Origin: Benincasa hispida
Taxonomy: Eukaryota > Streptophyta > Magnoliopsida > Cucurbitales > Cucurbitaceae
Assembly (NCBI RefSeq): GCF_009727055.1
Contig: NW_024064356.1
Location: 533,924 to 597,923, forward strand
Length of the DNA: 64,000 nt
Direction of reading: 5' to 3'
Below, piece after piece: positions 23,881 through 36,440 of this stretch. The notes below the pieces were generated by a model. It did not search any database. It was not told the DNA's origin and worked only from the letters and a program-made list of their open reading frames with translations. Within the stretch, counting starts at the first letter, position 1. The number at the start of each line of letters is the position of its first letter. Position numbers and translations under genes: made by a program.

Positions 23881-25933
23881 AAAACCAAAATATTCTTGAA
23901 CTTTTTCCAATAATCATTGATAAAAATAAAAAATAAAAATTAAATACAATAAATTTACCATTTTTAATGTATTGATATGACAAATCGGTAATAGATCTCG
24001 TAGCAAATAAGCATACAAATAATTATAGATAGGAAACAAAAGTTAAAAACTATTGATATAATATTTTCGTTTTATTGATATATTGTATATCAACTATAAA
24101 TCTAATCAAAATGAATATGCAAACAATCACTAATAGTATATTAATGATAAATAGGTAATTATAATGAATTCTACAACAAACAATCAATAATAGATATCTA
24201 TCAGATAAAAGTTGACTAGTGATAGGTCTAATCACTAATAGGCCTCAAATATTGATAAGTCTATATAAGTAAACCACAGATAGTAATAGACATCAATCAT
24301 TGATAGACTTATGACATTCAAATATATGTTGATAGAAATTTTTCACTTTTCACATTAATTAATCTTTGTCGGGCATAAAGTTGTGTCATATTTTGAAATA
24401 CTTTTAGTTTGTGCTAGCTAGACTTGCAAATATTATTTTGGGTTAGATTGCCATACATTTTGCAATCTTCTCCTATTTTTTAACTATAAACCTCCAACTA
24501 CAATACAATCAAATAACACAATTTGTCATAGACAATAACAACTTTTCGTAACTACAAGAAGAAAAAAAAGTTTTAATATAGGAATGATCATGATACTAAG
24601 TTTTTATCGTTACGTCTGACATTTCATATTTTTATTAGTTAGACATCGACATATAGAAGGTGAATGATCCACGTTTAATTTTCATATTATATCGTAAGAA
24701 AATCCTAATTTCTATTTCGTCTATGGTATGTTATGATTCAAGTCATTAAATGATATATTTTCGATAATATGAAAAATTTTCAAACACATAACACGAAAAT
24801 TCTCCTTTGTAATAAGCACGCTTGCCACGTCAAACTTTGTGGTTTTTCTAAAGCATGTGACGCGCATGCAATTGAAACTCAAATTACTAGGGGGCCCACA
24901 GCCGCTAATTAAAATATTAAATATTATTTTTAAAAAGAGAAAATTACAAAATATCTGATTCGTGGTTGAAATTTATCTTTGCCGTCCAGATACATCCAAT
25001 AAAAACAAAAAGAAAATAAAGTCCATTAAAATTAAATTAAATTAAATTAAATAAAGTAAAAATCCCATGCATGTTTCTTTCGGATCATATATTCATTCAA
25101 CTTGACCACATATTTCATAATGTTGCAAAATACAACCCCTTACTTTATTTTCCCAATTCAACACGTAAATCGCTTTAACATGTCGAGTTATGGTAAATTT
25201 AATATTATATTAATATTTCAATAGATCTTTTTTTATTATGAGTTTGAACGAGCAAAAATAAATATTTAGGACTTGAATATTAAAACATCCTATCATGAAA
25301 TCATGTTAAATCATTGACTAACATGAAATTAAATATAAGTTAATAAATTATGATAAATTTAAAATTATATCAACATTCTAACACTTCTTAGACACAATAA
25401 GTGGCATTCAATATTAACTGAGGAGAAAATTACTTTTGCAGGATTCAAAACCTTGTTATGATATCATATTTAATCACACTAATAAATTAAAAAATTTAAT
25501 ATGGTAGATTATAATAGATTTAATATTATATAAAAATTTTAATAAACCCAAAATCCTTTTGCTTATTAGCCTACGTTACTACAAGAAATATTATCATGTT
25601 AATTAACAAATATAATGACTTACCCCTTGAGGACTTTAAATATTCATTGTTCTAAATTATTAATTATCTTTTATATTTGCATTGAGGAGGAGGCTTATAT
25701 ATTAACACTACTCATTTCTTCCTCCACGTGAACACTAATCATTTCTTCCTCTATGTGAAGTTTCGAACTTAAAAGATACAATTGTAATTTTTGAACTTAA
25801 AGATATTGTTACTACTAATTTTGTAGCGATTTAAACTGTTGAAATAAGTTAGAGAATTTTTTTTTTTTACAGTAGGAAGCATATTATTGATAATTCTACG
25901 AAGATTACATTGCACCATCTTTTTGTTGCAACA
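23881..25933. repeat. Non-coding stretch with gtctatc-type repeats
   Basis: No gene is visible. Between about 24060 and 24345 there are many degenerate gatagatatctatca and attgatagacttatgac words related to the MITE at 4134. Two places, near 24551 and 25573, read actacaagaa, which resembles CACTA transposon ends, but no matching opposite end was found. The rest is AT-rich and unassigned. Confidence 0.4.
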
Positions 25934-27234
25934 TGTGGAAACAATATTTGAATGGATAATTTTTATATATTAACTTGAGATTTACATTGAGAATTTATAC
26001 AAAGGACGATAACCTAATTATACCCTAAATATATGCATAATACATGAATTAAGGTCTAAATATCTCAACACCCTCCCCTCAAACTCAAGGTGATAGAAAT
26101 AACTTGAGTTTGTGAGCGGATAAACTGAAGTAACTAGATAACAGAAATTGAAGAAGCAATTCTGAATCAACACATGATAGATCTGGGCAGGAAGCAAAAA
26201 CCTATGAAGAACTAGAATATAGAGAACTTCTGGGCTGGAAACAGAAACTCGCGAACTTTTAGGTTAGAAACAGAAACCTTCATAAAGATCTAAAACAAAA
26301 CCTACGAACTTCAGAGTCGAAAACAGAGATCTACGCAAAGATAAAAAAAATAAATGATAAAAGGAAATAGAGACTCTAGAAAATCTGAAAATTAACTGAA
26401 ACTGAAAAAGGATCAACTAAGAACCAAACTGAACCAAACTTGATGACTAAATGAAATTAACTTGGCTGACTGAACTGAACCAAATTGAGAGAATTGAACC
26501 GATTTTGGGTGATCGAGCCGGACCAGAATGACTAAACCGAACCGGTTGAACCGAACTGATAGAGTGAAATGAATCAAGAGTATTTGTAAAACCATAGCTT
26601 AGATGGAGTACATGGATATGGTTGAGCGACAGACGAGATTGGGTAACCCTAGGGAATGAACTTCTGGATCGGATCGGGGATTGGGAATTGGGGATTCGAG
26701 GGTCGAGTTCTAGACAGAAAGTCGGGAATTGAGGGTCGAGTTTTGGACTAGGGATTGGGGATCCAAGATCGAGTTTTGAACCAGGGATCAGGGATCGAGG
26801 ATCGAGTTCTGAACTAGATCAAGACTTGAATTGAGTTCGATCGATAGTGGGGATCGAGGGTCAAGTCTATGTTCGAGGGTTATACAAGGCTAGTCTAATG
26901 GTGCGAAGACAGAGATCTGAGGAGCGATTAGACTAGGGGACGCCGACGGTCAGAACTGTGAGGGTCGTTCGTGACCTAGACTGTAGATTAATGATAATTT
27001 ATGTTAGATCTGCCTCCGTCGATCGATCATCAACGGAGACAGAGATCGAAGAAAAACTGGAAAATTAGAAAACCCTAGAAATTTGGCTCTGATACCATGT
27101 GGAAACAATATTTGAATGAATAATTTATATATATTAACTTGAAATTTACATAGGAAATTTATAAAAAAGACGATAACCTAATTATAGCTTAAATATATGC
27201 ATAATACATAAATCAAAGCCTAAATATCTCAACA
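25934..27234 (-). mobile_element. TRIM-type LTR element, 1.3 kb, non-coding
   Basis: Two 137-bp direct repeats (25934-26070 and 27098-27234), each starting TGTGGAAACAATATTTGAAT and ending ATCTCAACA, bound about 1 kb of internal DNA. The minus strand gives the polarity: the internal side of the right repeat reads tggtatcagagccaaa (27082-27097), a perfect Met-initiator primer-binding site. The internal side of the left repeat is a polypurine tract, gaggggaggg. Flanks are caaca and caact, a 5-bp target duplication with one mismatch. Nothing inside is coding, so mobility would have depended on another element's proteins. LTR length and total size fit terminal-repeat retrotransposons in miniature. 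Confidence 0.9.
26660..26880. repeat. Degenerate minisatellite inside the TRIM element
   Basis: The words gggattgggaattggg, gggtcgagttctag and gatcgagttttgaac recur in several imperfect head-to-tail copies with a spacing of about 40-50 bp. The stretch is clearly less AT-rich than its surroundings. It probably arose by slippage within the internal region; no frame is open through it. Confidence 0.55.
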
Positions 27235-29429
27235 CAACTGTTACAAATAAGATATTCGCTACTATTGTTCTTGTAATACATTGGAAAACTATTGCAAAGC
27301 GTAGGTAAAGGAAAATCGTTGCAATATCGTGCAATGCTTTAGAAAATTGTTACCACAGGAATCTAATAATGTCGTTATGAAAGGAGATATCGAGGTTGTG
27401 TTTTCTTCAATTGATGCGATTGTCCAAACAACGTCGCTATTGGCGTTGTTGCAACACATGAAATTTTTGTAATAAGATAGGAACCCATCAAATGCTATTA
27501 TTAAAGGAAAAAATTGTAGGTTTCTACTTTTCGATTCCAACGATTTGAAAGACCGTCGCAGTTAACTTCTCATCATGGATTTCCTTAAGTGGTAGCAAAA
27601 CCACCGTTGTATCATTTGGAACAATTTAAACAGCATAAGATGTTTACACACTGGATTATGGCATTCGTAAGAGTTTGGAGCTAACAAAACCAATATTATA
27701 AAACCCAAATATACATCACATAAACTAAAGTTAGAGTTAGTAGAGGATTTTAATGATTGGTGTAGCTGATCACAAGTATTGTTATACAATCAAATTTTGT
27801 TTGTACATTAATTTGAATGTGTATTGTTGATGTCAAAATTTATATAGAGAAGAATTTGAATTTTTTCATGATAATTAACAACAGTAAATTTGTTTAGAGG
27901 GGGAGAACCTGACCTATAAAACAAAACTAAACCCGCATATTGATGAAGTGCTTCCCTCTTATACTCCAAATGATGCTTATGTCAAAGAGTAAAGAAGTGT
28001 GGAAGTTTTATGATTTGAGAGTGAGAATCAACTTATTTTCGTTGGAGTTATAATGGTATATTTATAGGGATACATTGGACATTTATAATTATCTGAACTG
28101 GGGTTTCAGGGTGAAACCGAGCCGACCTATTAGGTCAATAGAGAAGGGGCATGTACATGTGTTGGGGATGTCCCATGGTTCATGAGACTAACTTCGATCG
28201 GGCTTGACTGAGCATGGGATTTTGGGCCTTTGATTTACCTTGGATTGAGGCATGTATAAGGCATGCTCGGGTTGTGACATTAGGTTGAGCGTGAGGGTTT
28301 GGACCTCCCTCTCCTTCTAGGCCCATTTGGGTCGAGTCCCTCCTGGTGTGATTATAAAAAAATGATGAATATAAAATAGTAAAAACTGTAGCAAATAATA
28401 AATATTGTAGTAAATGCGAGTTTTGTAATAATGTTGACTGTAGCTAATTGAGAGTTTTGAAATGGTATTTATTGTGGCGAGAGGTAGTTATTATAGTCTT
28501 AAGATAGTCTTTGCCCCAAACATCCCTAAAGTGACTACAAAATCATGTTCCAATCCTTGATATTAATGATCATCAAAATGATACTTGTAGCACTCTACCC
28601 ATCTCGATTCTATCACATGCTTAATCAATACCCAACCATATGAAAATGACTCAAGAATTATGAATTTATGACTCGACTTAATTAATGTGATAATAATACA
28701 TATACATGCATGAAATTAACCATTCAATTATTCAAACAGAGGTTTTGGACCACATATATGTAAAGACAATTATATATCAAGGTTTTTATTGTGTTAAATA
28801 TCAAGTAACAACATTTTTGTGTTTTTTTTTTTTTTTTTTGCAAAATATTAGAAGAAAGCATAAATTCACGTATAAAAGGTTCATAGAAGTGATGGACTAT
28901 AGATAATACATAAATATATTAAATTTTGGTTTTAAGTCCGAGATAAGCTATAACTTTTGGTGTACTATTAACTATAGATAACTTTTGGGAAGAAAAGGTG
29001 AGTGTACAAAGCTTTGAAAGAGTTTTTTATAATAAAATTTTCACATAATGAAGTTTCTTTAAGGTGGGCTTTAGTTTATCCTCCACTTGTAATTTATTGT
29101 GTTTCTTATTTTTGTTTTTTACTTTTGATTTCCTTGTCACATTATTTTTCTACTCATTTTTGCAATACAAAGGAGTGTTTTTGTTTTCAGATAATTTTAG
29201 ATTGACTTTTTTTACTACAATATTGGTAGAGAAATTCGAACTACAGATTTCTTGATCGTTAAAATATCTATATGTCAATTGAACTATGTTTCTTTTTAAC
29301 TTAGACATAAAAATATTAAAAGTAGAACGAATAAATATATAATAGTTACGACAATCTCAAACGTTAATACAAGTTTAGATACAAATAGCATGAGAATTAC
29401 CATATTCTAAATAACATATATAAAACAAA
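27235..29429. other. Non-coding stretch, unassigned
   Basis: No gene is recognisable. From about 27290 to 28520 there are many loose words of the kind cgttgcaat, gttgttgcaacac and gtagcaaat, reminiscent of the subterminal repeats of CACTA-type DNA transposons, but no ends were found. A less AT-rich patch lies at about 28080-28345. A T run is at about 28819-28839. Short frames here have no recognisable similarity. Confidence 0.35.
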
Positions 29430-30605
29430 TACCACTTAAAGATGGTATTTGGGGTGATAACATGAGATGATATAAGTTGAGATATAAACGCAACTCAATG
29501 TTGGGAGGACAATTTGGTATATCACCGATATTTTATACTATGTCCATCAATAATGCACTCAGTCCTCATCACTTCCAATGCTCATGTTGCTACTCTGGTC
29601 ATCATCTGTCGCAACCAACTTCTACGACTTCTACTGATAGCCAACTCTAGCAAATAATGTTGATGGCCAACTCTAGCCACATTCAGTCAACACTATCGAT
29701 GACCAACTCGATCGACCTCCGACAACAGCCACCTCGACCAACTCCAATGCTCATTATTTTAAATTATTAGACTTAAGAATAGATCTGTGAAGAAGTCAAG
29801 GAGACACATGTTCCCTTATATCGTGTCATTATATGTGTGTGTGGGTGTATTTTAATAAATATAAAAATATTTATTTATATTATGAATATATACCAACGCC
29901 TGGTGGAACCTTAGAAATTTGGTAACGGGGGTTTGAAATTATTGGGAGGGAGTAGCTCTTGCTTTTTTATTTTAACCCATTTTTACTGAAAATTTCATAT
30001 AGATATATGTTAGCTTAACAACCTTCATTTCCTTTTTTCTTTTTTTTTCTTTTTTTTCACATATGTACATGTTTATATACAAATATTTTTAAAATTTTAG
30101 AATTTTGGTTATTGGTTTTTAGTTTTTAAAAATAACGCATATAAACACATCATTTTCAAATATAAATTTTTTGTTTTTTATTTACTTTACCATTATTTTG
30201 AATTACATTCAAGTCAGTATAAATTTAATTCTTAGTTTTCAAAATTATGACTAATAAAAATCTAAACTTTTAGTTTTAATTTTAATAAGTTCCTTAAAAA
30301 TGTTTAACACATATATAAACTTTCAATTTAGTATCTAAAAATCTTATAAAATATTTAAAATGCTTAAAAATTAATCGTTGTATTAGTTAAAAAAATTTCT
30401 AATTGTCGTTCTTTATAGTAATTTGACATTAATAAAAAATACTTTCAGCATATAACATACCAGACAAACTTGTATACAAAAACACTTTTGAGAAAGATTT
30501 GTCAAACACATGAGTGCTTTTATTTTAAACAATTTTTTTTATCAAAAGTGTTTCAATTAAAATAACTTCTTGAAGAAACATTTTTTTTTCCAAGTTAAGC
30601 TGAAT
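29430..30605. mobile_element. Relative of the TIR element at 276-1559, diverged
   Basis: Two blocks match the element at 276-1559 in the same order. Around 29625-29750 are ccaactctagccacattc and gaccaacctc-like words, comparable with 440-560. Around 30440-30600, catataacataccagacaaac, atcaaaagtgttt and tttttttttccaagt match 617-760. The outer ends are too diverged to define, so the limits are approximate. Confidence 0.45.
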
Positions 30606-31075
30606 AGAAGCTTGTGTTAGGACAAAAAGATTATAAACTAGAGTTTAGGAGGTAAAAGAAAGTTGTCGTATATATCTATAAGATAGAGAATTTGGATAAA
30701 CGTTTATGTAATTTTTTTGTATAGGTAGACTTGGCCATTGTTGACACATATCATATATAATTTTTTTGTATTATATAATTAGGCCGGAGAATGTAGTTTT
30801 TGTTACATATTTTTTATGCCAACCATGAAACATTAATAGAGTCATTATAATACAATTACATTTTGAGGATATTTCAATTACGATATAAATCCAAATTTGG
30901 TTTGATTCAATGAAGCCAACATAATTTTGTCCAACTTAACTAGAATTTTACATGCACAAATTTGTAAAATGATTGCTTAAATAAAAAAAATAGAAATACA
31001 CGATGCTAAAATAAATTATAAACCCCATTTCTGAAAATTTCCAGCAATATATGTGTACTTAAAAAAAGGCAATAA

Positions 31076-31482
31076 AATAGGAGAAATTTTCACATATAGG
31101 AAAAATGTCAAACTATTTACACAAATAGCAAAAAAAAAAAAAAACACTGAACGACTTCTATCTACCTCTACTAATGATAGACTTGTATCAATTTCTATCA
31201 CTGATAGTATCAATGATAAACTTCTATCAGTTTCTGTCACTGATAGACTTTTATAAGCCTCTATTAACGATATACTTCTATCAATTTTTATCACTGATAG
31301 ACTTCTATCAGCGTCTATCAATGATAAATAAGTTTTTATCAATGATAGATGCTGATAGACTTGTATCAGTATCTATCTGTAATAGATATTGATAACAATG
31401 TCTATCACAATTATAATTAAGTTTTGCCATTTGTGTAAATATTTCTCCATATTTTTTTATTTTTGAAAATTTTCCATAAAAC
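31076..31482. mobile_element. MITE filled with tandem ~20-bp gatagacttctatca repeats
   Basis: The arms ttttcacatataggaaaaat ... tatttacacaaatagcaaaa and, on the opposite strand from the right end, tatttacacaaatggcaaaa form the terminal inverted repeats. The interior, about 31150-31410, is a string of imperfect units such as cactgatagacttctatca. The unit is itself nearly palindromic, so both strands give open frames made of short repeats, for example at 31016-31342 on the minus strand. These are not genes. Confidence 0.7.
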
Positions 31483-31854
31483 AAAGTGTATACATAATTT
31501 ATTAAAATATATATATAAAATTATTAAATAAAAAGTTTCTAAAAAAAATAATCGTCATATATAAACTCCACTAACATATATACTCCAGACATCATATTTT
31601 ATCTAGCATCTCAAATAGTCCCTTAATATGCTTTCTAAAATAAAAATTCACAAGGTTACCTAAAAACTTTTTAATTTAAAGAAACTTGAGGTTTTAGTTA
31701 TTAGGTCATTAAATAAGTATAAAGGTACATATATCCTGAAATGATAAAATGAATAAAAATGTGAAAGTGAAAAGGGTACATAAGTTCCCTCCTTTTTGAA
31801 ATGATAATTATCTTTGTGTAAACGCAGTGTTAACTAAAGTTTACGTAATATTTT

Positions 31855-32260
31855 TTTATGGATAAAATATAATTTATGCCCTGAACTCGGGATATTATAT
31901 CAATTTAAACCTTGAACTTTTGTAAGTCTAATAATTTACATTCTCTATTATATTTTATTTAAAAAGAACCTCGTGTAAGACTTATAGTTGTATTAATTAA
32001 ACTCCTAAACTTTCACAAATGAATCATTTCAGACTCTTTGTTAAAATATATTTTGAGAATTGTCTATGAATCAACTCTAATTATTTGTTTTGTAAAACCA
32101 AAGATAGGAAGAAGTTTACTCATGTATGATAATTGATGCATGAATGATTTTCAACTGTAATCGTAAAATATGGTTTAAATTGATTTGCTTATGAAAATTT
32201 AGGAGTTTGATTGATACAAATTATAAGTTTCACCATAAATTTATCGTATGAAATCTGTAG
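31855..32260. mobile_element. Diverged foldback element
   Basis: The left arm (gtattaattaaactcctaaac, preceded by ccttgaacttttgtaag) is mirrored by the right arm gaaaatttaggagtttgattg. Pairing is partial. It is probably an old hairpin MITE. Non-coding. Confidence 0.4.
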
Positions 32261-32549
32261 AAAGTATAACCCTTCCACCACTCGTACACATTGCTGTTGT
32301 TGGTCTGGTCAGGCAGGTTTGGGTAATCATGCTTGTGCCAAAAAGTAGATTTTTATTACTTATCCTTTTTTTTTTATAAATTAACTTTTCATCTCCAGAC
32401 CGTTTGGTATTCTTGGAGTTTTTACGGTTGAGATTTTTTACCGTTGGGATTTCTACCGTTGGAATTTATGTCCATTGAGTTGTTTTTTACCGTTTTCCGT
32501 CCATTAACGAACCTTTCCTTCCCATCCATTGGTGTCCTCCTCTCACACA

Positions 32550-32559
32550 CTATATAATA
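32550..32559 (+). promoter_or_regulatory. Putative TATA box of the gypsy LTR
   Basis: The sequence ctatataata is followed, at the usual distance, by a pyrimidine-rich leader (tttctttccttcttctcc). This is consistent with the start site of the gypsy transcript. There is no second copy of this part to compare with, so it rests on sequence alone. Confidence 0.4.
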
Positions 32560-33449
32560 CTGTTCAAATCTATGAGAGAGGACACACAACAAAAATTTCT
32601 TTCCTTCTTCTCCACTAGATTTCTATTGTTCTGAGCAACTTCTTATCGGTTCTAATCCTTTTTCCAGCAAATGCACACCTGAATTTAGAGGTGTGTTAAT
32701 CTTGGGGAGCAACCGACATTAACGATTAGCACCGACATTATCGATTTGAAGTTGTCTACCCATTAAATTTTAGTTAAAATTATCGATACCCTTTATGTTT
32801 GAATTCTTTTTAGATTCAAGAAGTGGGGGATATTGAAGTGTTATCCACTAATTCGAGACCTAATTTAACACAGTTTAGATAAGTGTTTGAACTTTGGGAC
32901 TATTTTGGAAAGTGATGTCGAATGATGTAAATTGGGTAATTGGAAATTTTGGCCTTATTGTAAATCCTAATTTTTTTTTTTTTTTTTTGTTTATGACAGA
33001 GGATTTCGTTCGTGGCCTTTTGGGAAAACTAAAGTTAAGATTGACTGAACTTGTCTAAAGCTAAAATTGGAGGTAAGTGTCTTTCTACTGGTTTGCCTTT
33101 GAACCAGTTTTCCCTACTACTTGGACTGTATATGTTAGACTAAATGGACTGGTTATGCTAGATTGCTTAGATTGTATATTTTAGGTTGAATGGACTGGTT
33201 ACTCTATGTTGCTTGGATTGTTAGTTTTTGTCTGATTGAACTGCATGATTTAATGATATTAATTGAATGGACTGTTTTGACCATGATGATATATAAAGAT
33301 GACTAAGGATATGTTGGTAATTTTACCCTAAAATAAACGACTATACCTATAATAAAAAAGTTATATGTAAATTGATGCATGCTAAGTTATAGTGTTATTG
33401 TTAGCATTTTCTTATCTAGGCACGTGTATATATTTGACTATGTATGTGC

Positions 33450-33665
33450 ACATTATGACTGATTTATGGACCTTTGGGTCACACACTATGACTAACGCAT
33501 GTTCCTTCGAGTTCATGTTTATGATTGATTTATGGACCTTCAAGTTATACACTATGACTGGTACATGTCCGTTCGAGTTCATGTTTACAACTGATTTGTG
33601 TACCTTCGGGATACCCAATATGATTGATGTATATTCCTTTGGGATCATTTACGATTGATAGGTGC
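33450..33665. repeat. 66-bp tandem repeat in the gypsy LTR, about three units
   Basis: Units start gatttatggacc or gatttgtgtacc and include catgttccttcgagttcatg. The same array is present in the second LTR copy at about 44245-44440. It creates a 22-residue periodic open frame on both strands, which is not evidence of coding. Confidence 0.8.
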
Positions 33666-34171
33666 CCCTTATAGATCACTACGACTTATATGATATGAGT
33701 GTACATCGATGCCTAGATAAACAAGTTAATAGGTAATCTATAGGGTCCAGTAACGGGTCACTTACTGGGTATTGTTATACTCACCCTTTCTTCTTTTTTT
33801 GTTTTTTAGGTAACAATAGGAATGGATCGGAAAGGGACAGAAGGAACCTATGATAGAGCCATACAGGGACAATAGAAAATGCTTTTGCACAATTCATGTT
33901 TTGTTTTTATGTACTTATCTAGATGTTTTATTTGAGTTTGTTGATAGATGATACATTTTTTTTTGGAATATTATTTTTGTAAACGTTTTTTTTCTGAGGT
34001 TAACTAACTGTGTTGATCATTGGATTTTTTATTAAATTAATGTTTTACTTTAAAATGGTTATTCATGGTTTCGCTAAATTTATGTTATGATAGTTAAAAT
34101 GTTTTGCATGAAAATGAGTATTTAGTCGTAATGACCCATGTCAAAGTACTCGAAAGATAGGTCGTTACAGT

Positions 34172-34184
34172 TGGTATCAAAACC
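34172..34184 (+). promoter_or_regulatory. Primer-binding site of the gypsy element
   Basis: tggtatcaaaacc lies 2 bp after the LTR end. It is close to tggtatcagagcc, the complement of the 3' end of initiator tRNA-Met, which primes minus-strand synthesis in many plant LTR elements. Confidence 0.8.
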
Positions 34185-34392
34185 TAAATTTTAGGTTTTG
34201 TAGAAAGACTTACGATGTAAGTCTTGATCTTGTATCCCTTATGGCTAACTAGGATCCTTCATCAAGTATGTTTGTAGTTAAGGTATTCTAAAACTTGTAT
34301 ATGCATGTCCTTGCTTGTTTTCTCTGAGGATGGTATGAGACTATTTGCTTTGACTGAGAAATTAATTGAGGATTGATTGTGAATAATAGGAA

Positions 34393-35517
34393 ATGCCGCC
34401 ACGTTGAAGTGCACGTAAGGGTGGTTAAAGAGGAAGGATGGGTGGTAGGAGGGGTGGACATAGCCCACTCATTGAAAACGTTGCAGAAAATGAGGAACAA
34501 ACATTGGTACGCCCACCTTCTAATGCACTCGTCACCTAGGCTAACCTTGTTGAATTTCAGTTTAGTTATAAGAAATATTTAAGAAGATGGTGGATGAGGC
34601 ATTAGCTCGACGAGAACCGCCTCAGGAAGTTCCTGCTCCTCAAGACCTTCCACAGCAGAATTTGCAGGATCTGTCCATTGAGGCTAAACATCTAAAGGAT
34701 TTTCGCAAGTATAATCCCCGCATGTTTAATGAGTCATTAAAGAACTCTACCAAGGCAAAGTTGTGGTTATTTTCCATAGAGACGATCTTTTGGTATATGA
34801 AGATCCAGGATGATTAGAAAGTACAGCGTGCAATTTTCTTGTGTACAGATAATACTGCCATCTGGTGGCAGTCCGCTGAAAGGATGATTGGTGTTGAAGC
34901 TGGAGTAATAACTTGGAAGCAGTTCAAAGAATGGTTTTATCTAAAGTACTTCTCGGTAGTCTAAGGAATGCTAAAGAGTAGAAGTTCTTAGATCTGAAGC
35001 AAGGTTGGATGTTGGCTAAAGATTATGATCAGAAGTTTGACAAGTTGTCTCGTTTTGCTCCAAAATTGGTTGCCACGGAAGTTAAGCAGGCTGAAAGGTT
35101 TATCCAGTGCCTAAAAAGTGAGATATGTGGTTTTGTGCAGACCTTCAAGTTAGCTACTCATGTAGAGGCACTTCGTTTGGCAGTAGAGATGGACTCTCTA
35201 AAGAAGGTGGAACACCTAAGCCCTCAAGGGTTAGGACCTTCGTCAGGATAGAAGAGAAAAGCAGAGCAGAATGCTCTTGAGCTCCTCCAAAAAAGGCTTA
35301 GAACATTTAGACCATTACGATAGTATCGACATCAAAATCTGGAGACAGGAAGAGCTTGGAAAGATAAGCCTGTATGTAGATTGTGCAGGAAGTCCCATGT
35401 GGGGCATTGTCTAGTCGGCACGAGGGTATGTTTTAAATGCAAACAAGAAGGGCATATGGCAAACAGGTGCCCTAGTATCCCTATTGGAGGTGGTCAGAAC
35501 CAGCCATCAAACGCTTA
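34393..35517 (+). pseudogene. Gypsy gag pseudogene with two zinc-knuckle motifs
   Basis: It opens with an ATG and a basic, glycine/arginine-rich N-terminus, as usual for chromovirus gag, but hits stops within a few codons. The capsid region is readable from about 34680: LKDFRKYNPRMFNESL, then a segment like AIWWQSAERMIG near 34858. Another open piece runs 35009-35251. Near the end, at 35429-35470, is a perfect CCHC knuckle, CFKCKQEGHMANRC. A second, irregular cysteine/histidine cluster lies about 50 bp upstream. Several stops and frameshifts show it is dead. Confidence 0.85.
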
Positions 35518-35559
35518 ACACACTATAAATAGACAGCAACAAAAGTACGGTTAGGTTTA

Positions 35560-36440
35560 TGCCACAAATTGTCGTGAGGTCGAGCAACCCGAAACAATAG
35601 TGACATGTACGCTTCCAATCTTGGGACATTATACCTTGGTATTATTTGACTCTGGATCATCTCATTCTCTCATATCATCATTGTTTATAAAGCATGTCAT
35701 GTTAGTTCTAGAGCCTTTAAATTATGTTTTATCAGTTTCTACTCTGTTTAGAGAAATTATGATAGCAAACGAAATGATAAAAGCATGTCAGATAGAAATA
35801 ATGAACCATACCCTAAATGTAACTTTAACAGTGTTGACATGTATGACTTTGATGTGATATTGGGCATGGATTGGTTGGCTATCAACCATACCAGCATAGA
35901 CTGTTCTCGTAAGGAGATGATTTTTAATCCTCTTACAGGAGCTAGTTTTACGTTTAAAGGGGTCGAAATCGTGGTCTTGCCCAAGGTAATTTTAGCTGTG
36001 AAGGCCAAGAAGTTACTTAAGCAAGGTATCTGAAGTATATTGGCTATTGTAGTTGACACCAGAGAATCTGAGGTTGCCTTAACCTTAGAACTAGTTATGA
36101 GATAATACTCTGATGTGTTTCTAAAGGAACTTCCAGGTTTGCCTCTAGCCAGGGAAATTGATTTTGTGATCGAGTTGGAGCCAGATACCATCCCTATATC
36201 TAAAGTTCTGTATAGAATGACTCCAGTTGAATTGAAAGAACTTAAGGTCCAGTTGCAAGAATTGATGGGGGTTTATATGACCGAGCGTGTCCCCATGGGG
36301 TGCACCAGTTTTGTTTGTAAAGAAGAAGGATGACTCATTACGTTTATGTATAGATTATAGATAATTGAACAAAGTAACTATTAAGAACAAGTACCCTCTC
36401 CCTAGGATCGACAATTTGTTTGATTAGTTGCAAGGGGTCA
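35560..36440 (+). pseudogene. Gypsy pol pseudogene: protease and start of reverse transcriptase
   Basis: The aspartic protease active site DSGSSHS is at 35648-35668, followed by the MYDFDVILGMDWLA block near 35838-35880. These are typical of Ty3/gypsy protease. The link to RT contains VFLKELPGLP near 36116. RT begins with VKKKDDSLRLCIDYR at about 36320-36361 and reaches the PLPRIDNLFD stretch near 36400-36425. There the homology ends, and copia sequence begins at about 36440. Stops and a frameshift around 36270-36300 make it non-functional. Confidence 0.88.

Larger units (their letters stand above)
32390..34169 (+). mobile_element. 5' LTR of a Ty3/gypsy (chromovirus-type) element
   Basis: The right border is sharp: ...ataggtcgttaca followed by a Met-initiator-like primer-binding site. 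From 32750 on, the sequence is homologous to 43547-44968, the second copy. Upstream of 32750 are a TATA box and a leader rich in ttcttctcc, as expected for a U3/R region. The left border is not defined by a target duplication and is my estimate. A 66-bp tandem repeat lies near its end. Two open frames in that repeat (33392-33658 plus, 33412-33648 minus) are by-products of it, not genes. Confidence 0.7.

Noticed and set aside
24551..28520. Possible CACTA transposon, from actacaagaa near 24551 and 25573 and gttgcaac words near 27400
   Set aside because: No opposite ttcttgtagt end, no transposase motif and no 3-bp duplication were found; such short words arise by chance.
31016..31342. 108-codon minus-strand frame with repeated SLS/ITDR-like residues
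   Set aside because: It is the translation of the tandem gatagac repeat of a MITE; overlapping frames exist on the other strand for the same reason.
31150..31410. CRISPR-like array of short repeats
   Set aside because: Repeats are directly adjacent and degenerate, with no unique spacers, and the sequence is plant nuclear DNA.
33392..33658. 88-codon frame with periodic FEFMF motifs
   Set aside because: It follows the 66-bp tandem repeat of a gypsy LTR and has no known domain; the same occurs at 44250-44468.
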